Below, piece by piece: positions 18,957-27,325 of a DNA stretch of 64,000 nucleotides (its first letter is position 1; every line of letters begins with the position of its first letter). The notes below the pieces were generated by a model, which did no database searches, had not been told where the DNA came from, and saw nothing but the letters and a program-made list of their open reading frames with translations. Origin of the DNA: Snodgrassella alvi (GTDB lineage: Bacteria; Pseudomonadota; Gammaproteobacteria; Burkholderiales; Neisseriaceae); the NCBI RefSeq assembly GCF_002777745.1, contig NZ_MEIO01000025.1:62001-126000 (forward strand), written 5' to 3'. Made by a program: the position numbers and the translations under genes.

Positions 18957-20081
18957 ATGAATATGAACAGCAAAAAGCATTCTAATATTACTCCATGGAT
19001 TATTGGCGGACTAGTAATACTGGTAACAATCACCCTGTTTATCGGGCTAAAACCAATTTTGATGCCGTTTGCGGCAGCCGGCGTATTAGCTTACATTTTG
19101 AATCCATTGGTACAAAAACTGCATCGTTTGAAAATCTCGCGCTCAGTAGCAGCCATGCTAGTAATGTTGCTTGGGCTGAGTGTAATTGTGATTTTGTTAC
19201 TGATTGTTGTGCCGATGCTGATTAATCTGATCGACAACATTTATGCTAAATTGCCTGATTTTCTCAACTGGGTTCATTATAAGCTTGTTCCTTGGTTGAA
19301 TCAGACTTTTCACATACGCATTCGCTGGGATATGGATTATATATCCAGATACGTAGCTCAATGGATTCAAACACATAATGCCAGTATTAAGGATGCTGCT
19401 TCAAAGGTATTGCCTATGGTGTGGCAGCATGGCAGTGGTATGGTGGAATGGATTACCAATCTGCTGTTATTGCCTTTTCTACTATACTATTTTCTACTGG
19501 ACTGGAATCGCTGGACATCAGGTATCCGCCATTTGATTCCTCGTCGTGCTTTACCTACTTACAATCGCATAGCCACCAATATGGACACAGTACTGGGCGC
19601 ATTCCTGCGTGGTGAATTGCTGGTTATGGTAATCATGGGAATGGTTTATGGGCTGGGGCTTGCTCTGGTAGGACTGGAATCTGGTTTTGCGATTGGTATG
19701 GTTGCCGGTTTACTGGTGTTTATACCTTATCTGGGAGCCTTTACCGGCCTGCTACTGGCAACACTTGCTGCTTTATTGCAGTTTGATGGCTGGACGGGAT
19801 TGTTAATGGTGTGGGGAGTTTTTGCAGTTGGTCAGTTTCTGGAAAGCTTCTTTGTTACCCCGAAAATTGTGGGTGACAGGATTGGTTTGTCGCCATTCTG
19901 GGTGATTTTTTCGTTAATGGCATTCGGGCAGCTACTTGGTTTTGTTGGCATGTTGCTGGCACTGCCGTTGGCAGCGGTATGTCTGGTGCTGATTCAGGAA
20001 GGGACGCAGGCATATTGGCGCAGTGATTACTTTCGTCAGCTACCGGAAAATGCCATCATTAAGGACGAAAAAACAGACTAA
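18957..20081 (+). CDS. AI-2E family transporter (PerM/YdiK-like)
   Basis: An inner-membrane protein of 374 residues with about eight membrane helices in the AI-2E family order: an N-terminal pair (about 13-33 and 36-56), a third at 65-90, a soluble amphipathic middle segment (about 95-150), then the C-terminal bundle with ESFFVTPKIVGDRIGLSPFW. That last string is the family's best conserved stretch. Members have been linked to autoinducer-2 export, Na+/H+ exchange and other export roles, so the substrate cannot be assigned. No clear ribosome-binding site precedes ATG 18957; a second ATG lies two codons on. It is transcribed alone between two terminator-like hairpins. Confidence 0.85.
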   Translation: MNMNSKKHSNITPWIIGGLVILVTITLFIGLKPILMPFAAAGVLAYILNPLVQKLHRLKISRSVAAMLVMLLGLSVIVILLLIVVPMLINLIDNIYAKLPDFLNWVHYKLVPWLNQTFHIRIRWDMDYISRYVAQWIQTHNASIKDAASKVLPMVWQHGSGMVEWITNLLLLPFLLYYFLLDWNRWTSGIRHLIPRRALPTYNRIATNMDTVLGAFLRGELLVMVIMGMVYGLGLALVGLESGFAIGMVAGLLVFIPYLGAFTGLLLATLAALLQFDGWTGLLMVWGVFAVGQFLESFFVTPKIVGDRIGLSPFWVIFSLMAFGQLLGFVGMLLALPLAAVCLVLIQEGTQAYWRSDYFRQLPENAIIKDEKTD

Positions 20082-20106
20082 GACAAGTAATCTTAATTAC
20101 TTGTCT
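20081..20106 (+). terminator. Stem-loop after the AI-2E transporter
   Basis: AGACAAGTAA (20081-20090) and TTACTTGTCT (20097-20106) form a perfect 10-base stem with a 6-base loop, starting on the last base of the stop codon. The exit side lacks a T-run, so termination strength is uncertain. Confidence 0.55.
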
Positions 20107-20140
20107 GTATCGGTTGCCAGCTAAAAAACAACAGGGGCAC

Positions 20141-20169
20141 TTGCATTTATGCTGCGAAGTCATTAAAAT
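20141..20169 (+). promoter_or_regulatory. Sigma-70 promoter of rpsT
   Basis: TTGCAT (20141-20146), a 17-base spacer and TAAAAT (20164-20169) lie about 40 bases before the rpsT start. The spacing is ideal and both boxes match four or five of six consensus positions. Confidence 0.6.
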
Positions 20170-20207
20170 TCTGCGTTTCATGATTTGTATATGTATGTTA
20201 GGAGATA

Positions 20208-20477
20208 TTGATGGCCAATAGTGCACAATCTCGTAAGCGCGCTCGTCAGGCACTGAAACAACGTGCTCACAACGCAAGCTTGCGTACCGCTTTTCGCACT
20301 GCGGTTAAAAAAGTATTGAAAGCCGTTGAAGCAGGTGACAAAGCTGCCGCTCAGGTTACTTACAGCGAAAGCGTTAAAGTGATTGATCGCATTGCTGATA
20401 AAGGTGTTTTTCATAAAAACAAAGCAGCACGCCATAAAAGCCGCTTGGCTGCCAAAATCAAGGCTATGGCTGCCTAA
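20208..20477 (+). CDS. rpsT: 30S ribosomal protein S20
   Basis: A primary 16S rRNA-binding protein of the small subunit body. It has 89 residues, is highly basic and all-helical, and begins [13 protein letters not shown]. The family strings [20 protein letters not shown] and RLAAKI are complete. TTAGGAGA lies about 7 bases upstream of the ATG, and a good promoter lies just before that. The gene stands alone, as usual for rpsT. A BASS transporter follows 32 bases later and may be read through. Confidence 0.98.
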   Translation: MMANSAQSRKRARQALKQRAHNASLRTAFRTAVKKVLKAVEAGDKAAAQVTYSESVKVIDRIADKGVFHKNKAARHKSRLAAKIKAMAA

Positions 20478-20509
20478 GCAAATTTCTGTCATCGCATGAG
20501 ACGATTCTC

Positions 20510-21463
20510 GTGATTGCAATTATTACAAGGCTGTTCCCATTGTGGGCAGCCTTATGTTCTATTTTTGCCTATTATAACCCTGCCGTTTTTATTCCACTAA
20601 AACCTTATATTTCTGAAATGTTAATGCTGGTGATGCTATCTATGGGCATGACATTGAAAATTGAGGATTTCACCCGAGTACTGAAACGGCCAGCTCCTAT
20701 AGTAGCTGGTATTGGTCTGCATTACCTGATTATGCCTCTGGCAGCATGGCTGATTGCCAAGATGCTGAATATGTCAGCAGAATTACAGGCAGGTATGGTG
20801 CTGGTAGGGTGTGTAGCCAGCGGTACTGCTTCCAATGTAATGGTATTTTTATCCAAGGGCGATGTGGCACTATCGGTAACTATTAGTGCTTTATCTACCA
20901 TAGTAGGTATCTTTGCAACGCCCTTACTGGCAAAACTATATATTGCTGCATCTATTGCTGTGCCAGTTATGAATATGTTGAAGGAAATCTTCCTGATTGT
21001 GGCTTTACCTATTGCCATAGGGGTAAGTATTAATTATTTTGTGCCGCAACTGGTAAAAAAGGTTGTGCCTTCACTGCCGTTGATAACCATGTGCTTGATT
21101 ATCGTAGTCTTATCTACAGTGGTATCACTAAGCAGTAATAAAATTGGAATTGAAACAGCAATAGTTGTTATAGGTGTAATTCTGCATAATGCTCTGGGGC
21201 TGATTGGTGGTTACTGGGGTGGACGTTTGTTTGGTTTTGATAAATCCATCTGCCGTACGCTGGCACTGGAGGTAGGTATGCAGAATTCTGGTCTGGCTGC
21301 TGTATTGGGTTCTAACTTTTTTGGACCGATGGCTGCTTTACCGGGTGCAATATTCTCTCTGTGGCATAATATTTCTGGCTCGTTTCTGGCCAGCTACTGG
21401 TCTGGAAAGCCTACAGGCACCAGTAATGACCATCTGAAGCGTGGGGATGTCAGTTTGCATTGA
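20510..21463 (+). CDS. BASS-family (bile acid:Na+ symporter-like) transporter
   Basis: An inner-membrane secondary transporter of 317 residues with about ten helices. The discontinuous core helices typical of the family are visible: the [19 protein letters not shown] stretch (about 101-119) and [13 protein letters not shown] (about 260-272), whose crossover residues bind Na+ in characterised members. Bacterial relatives carry pantoate (PanS) or other organic acids; the substrate here is not readable. The start is GTG 20510, 32 bases after rpsT, with only a weak GAG ribosome-binding site; there is no in-frame ATG nearby. A T-tailed hairpin closes the unit. Confidence 0.85.
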   Translation: MIAIITRLFPLWAALCSIFAYYNPAVFIPLKPYISEMLMLVMLSMGMTLKIEDFTRVLKRPAPIVAGIGLHYLIMPLAAWLIAKMLNMSAELQAGMVLVGCVASGTASNVMVFLSKGDVALSVTISALSTIVGIFATPLLAKLYIAASIAVPVMNMLKEIFLIVALPIAIGVSINYFVPQLVKKVVPSLPLITMCLIIVVLSTVVSLSSNKIGIETAIVVIGVILHNALGLIGGYWGGRLFGFDKSICRTLALEVGMQNSGLAAVLGSNFFGPMAALPGAIFSLWHNISGSFLASYWSGKPTGTSNDHLKRGDVSLH

Positions 21464-21475
21464 TAGTAGCATTAG

Positions 21476-21506
21476 AAAAAGCCCGATTATTTAATCGAGC
21501 TTTTTT
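21476..21506 (+). terminator. Terminator after the BASS transporter
   Basis: AAAAAGCCCGAT and ATCGAGCTTTTTT pair around a TATTTA loop with a single C/A mismatch. The T-run is part of the 3' arm, so it may also serve recX from the opposite side. Confidence 0.8.
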
Positions 21507-21590
21507 ATTAAATAATTATTTGCTGAGTATGTGACACACAATACTGTCAACGCGTAAGACTAAGATATTCTGATATTCATACTTTAGTTA

Positions 21591-22064
21591 TTACCAGTAT
21601 TCATCTTCATCGGGCAGGGAAGTGTGTGCCCATGCTTGCTGCATAGCAGAGTGAATAATATCCATACCAAAGCCGCGATAGGCCAGAAAATGCATATATC
21701 TATGTTTTTCTTTTAAATCAGCTGGCGGCTTACGGTATTTTTTTTGTAACACAGTCACAGCATTGGTTATCTGTTCATCTTTATTGGGTAAATAATCTGC
21801 AATCAGATCTGCATTAACTCCTTTTTGCTTCAGACTTTGCTGTAGACGCAGATTGCCATGCATCCTGCTTTTACTATTGACATAAGTTTCAGTATAACGC
21901 GCATCCGATTGCCAGTGTCGCTGTTCTAGCTCATCGAGCAGGGCTTCTAGATTGTCGTCCTCACCAACATGCGGGCGTAGTTTACGTGCCAGCTCGGCTC
22001 TGCTGATCTCTTGCCGTGCCAGTATGGTAATCGCGCGGGCTCGTAAACTGATTTTTTGCTTCAT
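21591..22064 (-). CDS. recX: Regulatory protein RecX
   Basis: Modulates RecA filaments, usually capping or destabilising them. It is 157 residues, all-helical, with the three-repeat RecX layout: SLRARAITILARQEISRAEL at the start, the middle SDARYTETYVNSKSRMHGNLRL containing the conserved RxxxG segment, and FLAYRGFGMDIIHSAM near the end. Its ATG overlaps the gph stop as ATGA, so it is coupled to gph, and recA is not adjacent. The length is close to the norm (about 150). Confidence 0.93.
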   Translation of the reverse strand: MKQKISLRARAITILARQEISRAELARKLRPHVGEDDNLEALLDELEQRHWQSDARYTETYVNSKSRMHGNLRLQQSLKQKGVNADLIADYLPNKDEQITNAVTVLQKKYRKPPADLKEKHRYMHFLAYRGFGMDIIHSAMQQAWAHTSLPDEDEYW

Positions 22065-22768
22065 GCGCGGATATCGCTGTCACCATGATGACGCATACCA
22101 TCATCAATCTGTGGCAGATTATCGATAATAATGTCGGGTTTGGTTTCGGCATTTTGTGCCAGCTGTCCCATGTCGGCATAGCCCCAAGTTACTCCACAGC
22201 TTAATGCACCGGCGGCCTTAGCTGCCAGAATATCATTGGCTGAGTCGCCTACCATCAATAAATTTCCGATTGGCACACCTAATACTTCCGCCGTGTGTAG
22301 TAAAGGCATGGGAGAAGGTTTTTTTTCAGCAAGTGTATCGCCGCCCACAACCAGACTAAATGCATCAGCCAGCCCGAGCTGGCACAATAACTCCACGGCC
22401 AGAATTTCATTTTTATTGGTGATTATTGCTAAAGGTAAACCTCGGGTACGGAATAGAGCCAGTGCAGTTTCTACTTCTGGATAAGGACGGGTGTGGACAC
22501 TTAAATGAGTGCGGTAATAGGCAATAAAAGCAGTAAAGCCCTGAGTCCAGCTTGCTTCATCCGCCTGTCCATCCCTTCTGCCGCTGAGTGCCCGATGTAC
22601 TAGACTAGACAAACCATCACCTACATAGGTGGTTAGTTCAGCGGCTGGTAATGGCGGCAGGTTTAATTCAGCGCGCATATGATTGGCAGCAGCACATAAA
22701 TCGGCAATTGAATCGACCAGAGTACCATCTAGATCGAATGCTATAGCATGAATATCATTCCATTTCAT
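22061..22768 (-). CDS. gph: Phosphoglycolate phosphatase (HAD family)
   Basis: Dephosphorylates 2-phosphoglycolate, a product of oxidative DNA end repair. I start at Met 22768 (235 residues, MKWNDIHAIAFDLDGTLVDS). An upstream in-frame ATG at 22807 adds 13 residues not expected in the family. Neither has a strong ribosome-binding site. HAD motifs are complete: I DLDGTLVDS (Asp11, Asp13), II IITNK, III EKKPSPMPLL and IV VGDSANDILAAKAAG. The cap domain is the Gph type. It is coupled to recX through ATGA. Confidence 0.9.
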   Translation of the reverse strand: MKWNDIHAIAFDLDGTLVDSIADLCAAANHMRAELNLPPLPAAELTTYVGDGLSSLVHRALSGRRDGQADEASWTQGFTAFIAYYRTHLSVHTRPYPEVETALALFRTRGLPLAIITNKNEILAVELLCQLGLADAFSLVVGGDTLAEKKPSPMPLLHTAEVLGVPIGNLLMVGDSANDILAAKAAGALSCGVTWGYADMGQLAQNAETKPDIIIDNLPQIDDGMRHHGDSDIRA

Positions 22769-22930
22769 GATAATAAGCCGTATTGTTTGAGTGAAAGGAG
22801 CACCCATTTTATCATGTTCAAACCGTAGATATGGCTACTAGTCTTGATACATTTACCCTGTTTAGCAGTCATTTTTATTTGGCATTGAAACTGGTCTGGC
22901 AAAAATAGTTAGTGCTTGCTTTAAATACTG

Positions 22931-24001
22931 TTAACTGATAATGGGCTGGATAGGGTCGCGGCTGAATATATAAGTAATATGCTGTTTAAATTCAGTACCG
23001 GCACGCAGGATATTATTAGGAAAAGCTGGTTGGTTAGGAGCATCTGTATAACCCTGAGGTTCGAAGCAGATAGCCGCAAATGGTCGGAGAGATTTACGTT
23101 GTGGTACCTGCTGCTCGGGCAGATTCTGAGCGTTATAAACTACCATTACTGGTGCATCGGTTTTAACATCCATAGATAAACCAGTGTCTGGTGCGCTTAA
23201 ACGAGCAATAATATTATTGGCTGAATGCGGGGGTAATACATAGGCCGTATCAATAATACTATTGGCAATTGGACGTGCAGAATGAAAATCAAGTGCTGCC
23301 GATGCTTTGGCAATGGTGCCGGTTGGCATCATATCCTTATCAGTAACGATAACTTCCTGCGGTAACAGCCACAATTGATGCTCGCTAACCGTATTTTCAT
23401 GCAAGGCCAGATTAAAATAACTGTGTTGGGTAAGATTAATAAAGGTGTCCTGATCTGATTGAGCACTAAAATCAACATTCAATTCATTATTTGCGGTCAG
23501 GGTATAACATACCTGTACATTCAGGTTGCCCGGGTAGCCTTCCTCACCATCGGCACTGAATAATTGCAATGTAACGGAAGCTGCATGTTCATCAGCACAA
23601 GTAGCACTGACAGACCACCATTTCTGATCAAATCCGGTATAACCACCATGCATATGATGTTCACCTAGATTAGGTGTCAGCTGAAAAACTTTCTGATTGA
23701 GCTGGGTTCGGGCATAGCTGATACGTCCGGCATGGCGGCCGATGACCGCACCCAAGTGCGGGTTGTTTGTACGATAGCAGGTACTGGCATAGTCTTCAGC
23801 ACTATCAAAGCCCAGAACACATTCAACAGGCTTGTTGTCTCTGTCGAGTATTACAATTGAAGTAATAATCGCACCAAAATCCATAATCGACACTTGCATA
23901 CCATCACGGTTTGCCAGTGTCCATAAGGTAGCACTTTCACCATCTATCAAGCCGAAGGATTGAGTGTCAATCGTACATAATGATTGTTTATTTTGTTTCA
24001 T
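22931..24001 (-). CDS. galM: Aldose 1-epimerase (mutarotase)
   Basis: Interconverts the alpha and beta anomers of hexoses such as glucose and galactose. The start at 24001 (356 residues) is chosen because AGGAGG lies 9 bases upstream; the track-style ATG seven codons earlier sits inside that ribosome-binding site. The beta-sandwich motifs are GEHHMHGGYTGFDQKWW, NLTQHSYFNL with the catalytic His, and FEPQGYTDAPNQP with the catalytic Glu. The start overlaps the last codons of rarA, so the two are translationally coupled, though their functions are unrelated. Confidence 0.93.
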   Translation of the reverse strand: MKQNKQSLCTIDTQSFGLIDGESATLWTLANRDGMQVSIMDFGAIITSIVILDRDNKPVECVLGFDSAEDYASTCYRTNNPHLGAVIGRHAGRISYARTQLNQKVFQLTPNLGEHHMHGGYTGFDQKWWSVSATCADEHAASVTLQLFSADGEEGYPGNLNVQVCYTLTANNELNVDFSAQSDQDTFINLTQHSYFNLALHENTVSEHQLWLLPQEVIVTDKDMMPTGTIAKASAALDFHSARPIANSIIDTAYVLPPHSANNIIARLSAPDTGLSMDVKTDAPVMVVYNAQNLPEQQVPQRKSLRPFAAICFEPQGYTDAPNQPAFPNNILRAGTEFKQHITYIFSRDPIQPIIS

Positions 24002-25301
24002 TCTGGCCGGCCTCCTCATCAAGATTATGTAAAAACGCCAGTTTTTCCGCGATTTTAATTTCTAATCCGCGAGTTACTGGCTGATAGAATGCTGGTTCAT
24101 CCATACCTTCCGGCATGTAGGTTTCACCGGCCGCATAAGCATGCGGTTCATCATGGGCATAACGGTATTCATGGCCGTAACCCAGTTCTTCCATCAGTTT
24201 AGTAGGTGCATTGCGCAAATGTACCGGCACTTCACTGGAAGAGTGTTTTTTGACAAATGCCCGCGCCTCATTATAAGCCACATAACCTGCATTACTTTTA
24301 GCAGCACAGGCCAGATACAACACTGCCTGTGCCAGAGCCAGTTCACCTTCAGGGCTGCCAAGCCGTTCAAAGGTTAGGGCAGCATCATTGGCTATCTGCA
24401 TTGCCCGCGGATCAGCCAGACCAATATCTTCCCAAGCCATGCGGATAATCCGCCGTGCCAGATAGCGTGGATCCGCACCGCCATCCAGCATACGGCTAAA
24501 CCAGTATAGGGCAGCATTGGGGTGGGAGCCACGCACGGATTTATGTAGTGCCGAAATCTGCTCGTAAAAGCTGTCACCACCTTTATCAAAGCGACGTAAC
24601 TGGGTACCCAGACTACTGGCCGTTAAGGCCGCACTGATTTCAGTTTGCTGTTGTGACTGTGTGGTATGAATAAGTTGTTCAAGTAAATTCAGAAAGCGCC
24701 GTCCGTCACCATCGGCACTATGGAGCACTAATGTCTGCGCATCAGTATCAATGCTGAGTGATTTGAATTCAGGTAAGCTGAAAACTTTTTGCTGTAGCTG
24801 TAGCAGTTCTTCGATACTAAGTGAATGGAGAGTATAAACCTGCGACCGGCTTAAAAGTGCCGGATTAACTTCGAAAGAAGGATTTTCTGTAGTGGCACCA
24901 ATAAAGGTAAACAGACCGTTTTCTACATAAGGTAAAAACGCATCCTGTTGTGATTTATTAAAGCGATGTACTTCATCTACAAACAGAATAGTACGCTGGT
25001 CATGTTGCAAAGCCAGTTGGGCTTTTTCCACCGCAGAGCGAATTTCTTTTACTCCAGAAAAAACCGCAGACAGCGGAATAAACTGAGCATTAAAGCTCTG
25101 TGCCAGAATTCTTGCCAGCGTGGTTTTACCTACTCCGGGCGGTCCCCAAAGGAGCATTGAGTGTAAATGTCCGCTTTCTACAGCAACTCGTAATGGCTTA
25201 CCGGTACCAATCAGATGTTGCTGGCCAATGACTTCGTCCAGATTCTGCGGACGTAGCTGTTCTGCCAGTGGGGGTAAAGGTTTCTGATTAAATAAATCCA
25301 T
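23988..25301 (-). CDS. rarA: Replication-associated recombination protein A (MgsA/RarA AAA+ ATPase)
   Basis: An AAA+ clamp-loader-like ATPase that acts at stalled replication forks. The start is Met 25301 (436 residues, MDLFNQKPLPPLAEQLRP), the conserved family N-terminus. The upstream in-frame extension to 25370 is unlikely, though the ribosome-binding site at 25301 is also weak. Walker A is GPPGVGKTT, Walker B is FVDEVHRFNK, and sensor 1 is GATTENPSF. The C-terminal tetramerisation region includes SVRGSHPNAALYW and DPRYLARRIIRMAWEDIGLADP. It overlaps galM. Confidence 0.95.
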   Translation of the reverse strand: MDLFNQKPLPPLAEQLRPQNLDEVIGQQHLIGTGKPLRVAVESGHLHSMLLWGPPGVGKTTLARILAQSFNAQFIPLSAVFSGVKEIRSAVEKAQLALQHDQRTILFVDEVHRFNKSQQDAFLPYVENGLFTFIGATTENPSFEVNPALLSRSQVYTLHSLSIEELLQLQQKVFSLPEFKSLSIDTDAQTLVLHSADGDGRRFLNLLEQLIHTTQSQQQTEISAALTASSLGTQLRRFDKGGDSFYEQISALHKSVRGSHPNAALYWFSRMLDGGADPRYLARRIIRMAWEDIGLADPRAMQIANDAALTFERLGSPEGELALAQAVLYLACAAKSNAGYVAYNEARAFVKKHSSSEVPVHLRNAPTKLMEELGYGHEYRYAHDEPHAYAAGETYMPEGMDEPAFYQPVTRGLEIKIAEKLAFLHNLDEEAGQNETK

Positions 25302-25462
25302 ATCGTGGCATTCAATACACGGTAGTTCGTGTAATATATTGTACCTGATTGTATAAATTTTGCCCGGCATGTAACTAGGGCATTATGTGTATAATCAGCA
25401 TGGTCACATATCTTATAAAAGGACAATTATATTCTAGTCTTTTTTTAATCAGTTGAAAAATA

Positions 25463-25564
25463 ATGATTAAAGTATTGTTTTTTATAGTATTGGTAACAAA
25501 TGTTTATGTTAAATATGGCCAAAATTCAGGGTACGGACTGGTCTCTGGTATTGCCGGATTATAA
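25463..25564 (+). CDS. Possible small membrane peptide, 33 residues
   Basis: ATG 25463 opens a short frame MIKVLFFIVLVTNVYVKYGQ followed by a Gly-rich tail and a TAA at 25562. The first 16 residues could form one membrane helix or a signal sequence. No ribosome-binding site stands out. I do not recognise it, and it may be a remnant or chance. Confidence 0.15.
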   Translation: MIKVLFFIVLVTNVYVKYGQNSGYGLVSGIAGL

Positions 25565-25590
25565 TTAATCAGGAGTGTTAGTTTAGTCAG

Positions 25591-25785
25591 TTGGTGCGTG
25601 CAGGATTATTTGACGCATTAAGAGTGGATAAACAATATTGTAACTGTGTTGCAGAACATCCCAGACGCAAGCTCAGTATGAAAGAGGTTGTAAAGATGGT
25701 TGATCTTCAGGTTCGCCTGCAAAGAGTAGCAGGATTCTCTGCATCACAGGCTAGAGTATGCAGGTTAAAATTACAGCATTATTAA
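25591..25785 (+). CDS. Unrecognised small ORF, possible remnant
   Basis: A 64-codon frame opening at TTG 25591 after the stop TAG 25578-25580. It has protein-like composition (LVRAGLFDALRVDKQ, then a basic KLSMKEVVKMVDLQVRLQRV helix) but no good start: AGGAG at 25571 is 15 bases from the TTG. It ends 41 bases before thrC. It might be the tail of a decayed gene. I do not recognise the family. Confidence 0.2.
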   Translation: MVRAGLFDALRVDKQYCNCVAEHPRRKLSMKEVVKMVDLQVRLQRVAGFSASQARVCRLKLQHY

Positions 25786-25826
25786 CTATAGTTCAGATAT
25801 GATTAGCTAATCATACAGGAGAAAAG

Positions 25827-27239
25827 ATGAAATATATTAGTACCAGAGGGCAGACAGCACCGAAAAATTTCAGTCAGGCATTAATGGCCGGTCTGGCCGA
25901 TGATGGCGGTTTATTATTGCCAGAAAGCTATCCGCATGTAGATGCCATTACCCTGCATGACTGGCGCTCATTAAGCTATGCCGAACTGGCTATGCAGATT
26001 ATTAGTCTGTTCGTAACCGATATTCCTAAAGCGGATTTACAGACAATCATTAATAAAACTTACACCGCAGAAGTGTTTGGCAGTCACGAAATCACTCCTC
26101 TGAGAATATTGCATGATGGTATCTGTATTGAAGCACTCTCGAATGGATCAACACTGGCATTTAAAGACATGGCCATGCAGTTGCTGGGTAATCTGTTTGA
26201 ATACGTGCTGGAGCGCGAAAACCGTTATCTGAATATTATTGGTGCTACCAGTGGCGATACTGGTTCTGCTGCTGAATATGCTTTGCGTGGCAAGGAACGG
26301 GTAAATGTATTCATGTTATCGCCATTTGGCAAAATGAGCGATTTTCAGCGTGCGCAGATGTATAGTTTGCAGGACAGTAATATCTTCAATATTGCCATTA
26401 AGGGCATGTTTGACGATTGTCAGGATATTGTGAAAGCATTGCAAAATGATCATGCCTTCAAAGCTCATTATCACCTGAGTACAGTGAACTCCATCAATTG
26501 GGGAAGGATTGTGGCACAGGTAGTGTACTACTTTAAAGGCTATTTTGCCGCTACAAGTACTAATGAGCAGAAAGTATCATTTTGTGTACCCAGTGGTAAT
26601 TTTGGCAATGTACTGGCCGGACATATTGCCCGTAGTATGGGCTTGCCTGTTCATCGTCTGCTTGTGGCTACTAATGAAAACGATGTATTGAACGAATTTT
26701 TCAATACTGGTCATTACCGTCCTCGCGATGCAGCGCATACTTTTGTCACTTCCAGCCCATCAATGGACATCTCCAAAGCATCCAATTTCGAACGCTTTGT
26801 TTACGACTTACTCGACCATGATGGCGCACAGGTTCAGCAGCTATGGCAGCAGGTTGCTTCTGGTAATGGATTTGATTTAAGCCATCTGCTGGATAAAATT
26901 CAGCATCAGTATGGCTTTGCTGCCGGTAAAAGTACCCATGCTGACCGCCTGCAAACCATTGCGCAAGTGTATGCACAAGATAATCAACTAATTGATCCAC
27001 ATACTGCGGATGGGGTAAAGGTAGCGAGGCAGTTGCGCGAAGCAGGCGAAATCATGATCTGTCTGGAAACTGCGCAGGCCGCCAAATTTGCCCAAACCAT
27101 TCATGAGGCAGTGGGGGAGGGAGTGGTGATTCCACGCCCTGATAATCTTGCCGGATTAGAGGATTTACCTCAACATGTTACTGTGATGGACAATGATACT
27201 GCTGCGGTTAAACAATTTGTAGAAGCTCAGTTGGGGTAA
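25827..27239 (+). CDS. thrC: Threonine synthase
   Basis: Converts O-phospho-homoserine to threonine with pyridoxal phosphate. It has 470 residues, the long proteobacterial form. It begins MKYISTRG, as the family does. The PLP lysine is Lys113 in GSTLAFKDMAMQ. The phosphate loop is GATSGDTGSAAEYAL, and SVNSINWGRIVAQ-type sequence (VNSINWGRIVAQ) follows near residue 223. AGGAG lies 6 bases before ATG. It is monocistronic, closed by a strong bidirectional terminator. No hom or thrB is adjacent. Confidence 0.96.
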   Translation: MKYISTRGQTAPKNFSQALMAGLADDGGLLLPESYPHVDAITLHDWRSLSYAELAMQIISLFVTDIPKADLQTIINKTYTAEVFGSHEITPLRILHDGICIEALSNGSTLAFKDMAMQLLGNLFEYVLERENRYLNIIGATSGDTGSAAEYALRGKERVNVFMLSPFGKMSDFQRAQMYSLQDSNIFNIAIKGMFDDCQDIVKALQNDHAFKAHYHLSTVNSINWGRIVAQVVYYFKGYFAATSTNEQKVSFCVPSGNFGNVLAGHIARSMGLPVHRLLVATNENDVLNEFFNTGHYRPRDAAHTFVTSSPSMDISKASNFERFVYDLLDHDGAQVQQLWQQVASGNGFDLSHLLDKIQHQYGFAAGKSTHADRLQTIAQVYAQDNQLIDPHTADGVKVARQLREAGEIMICLETAQAAKFAQTIHEAVGEGVVIPRPDNLAGLEDLPQHVTVMDNDTAAVKQFVEAQLG

Positions 27240-27286
27240 GTAAACCAGCCAATCGGAATTTGTTTTTGCAATTGTGTATCATAAAG

Positions 27287-27314
27287 AAAGGCCAGCATGT
27301 TTATGCTGGCCTTT
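27287..27314. terminator. Bidirectional terminator between thrC and the CPA1 antiporter
   Basis: AAAGGCCAGCAT (27287-27298), GTTT loop, ATGCTGGCCTTT (27303-27314): a perfect 12-base stem between convergent genes, ending in TTT. Confidence 0.88.
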
Positions 27315-27325
27315 GCTGATTTCAT

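Larger units (their letters stand above)
25302..25826. other. Spacer between rarA and thrC
   Basis: About 525 bases between divergent genes. It holds two small plus-strand open frames described separately (25463-25564, 25591-25785) and the likely thrC promoter. No hairpin or attenuator with threonine codons was found, so a thr leader peptide is not supported. Confidence 0.4.
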
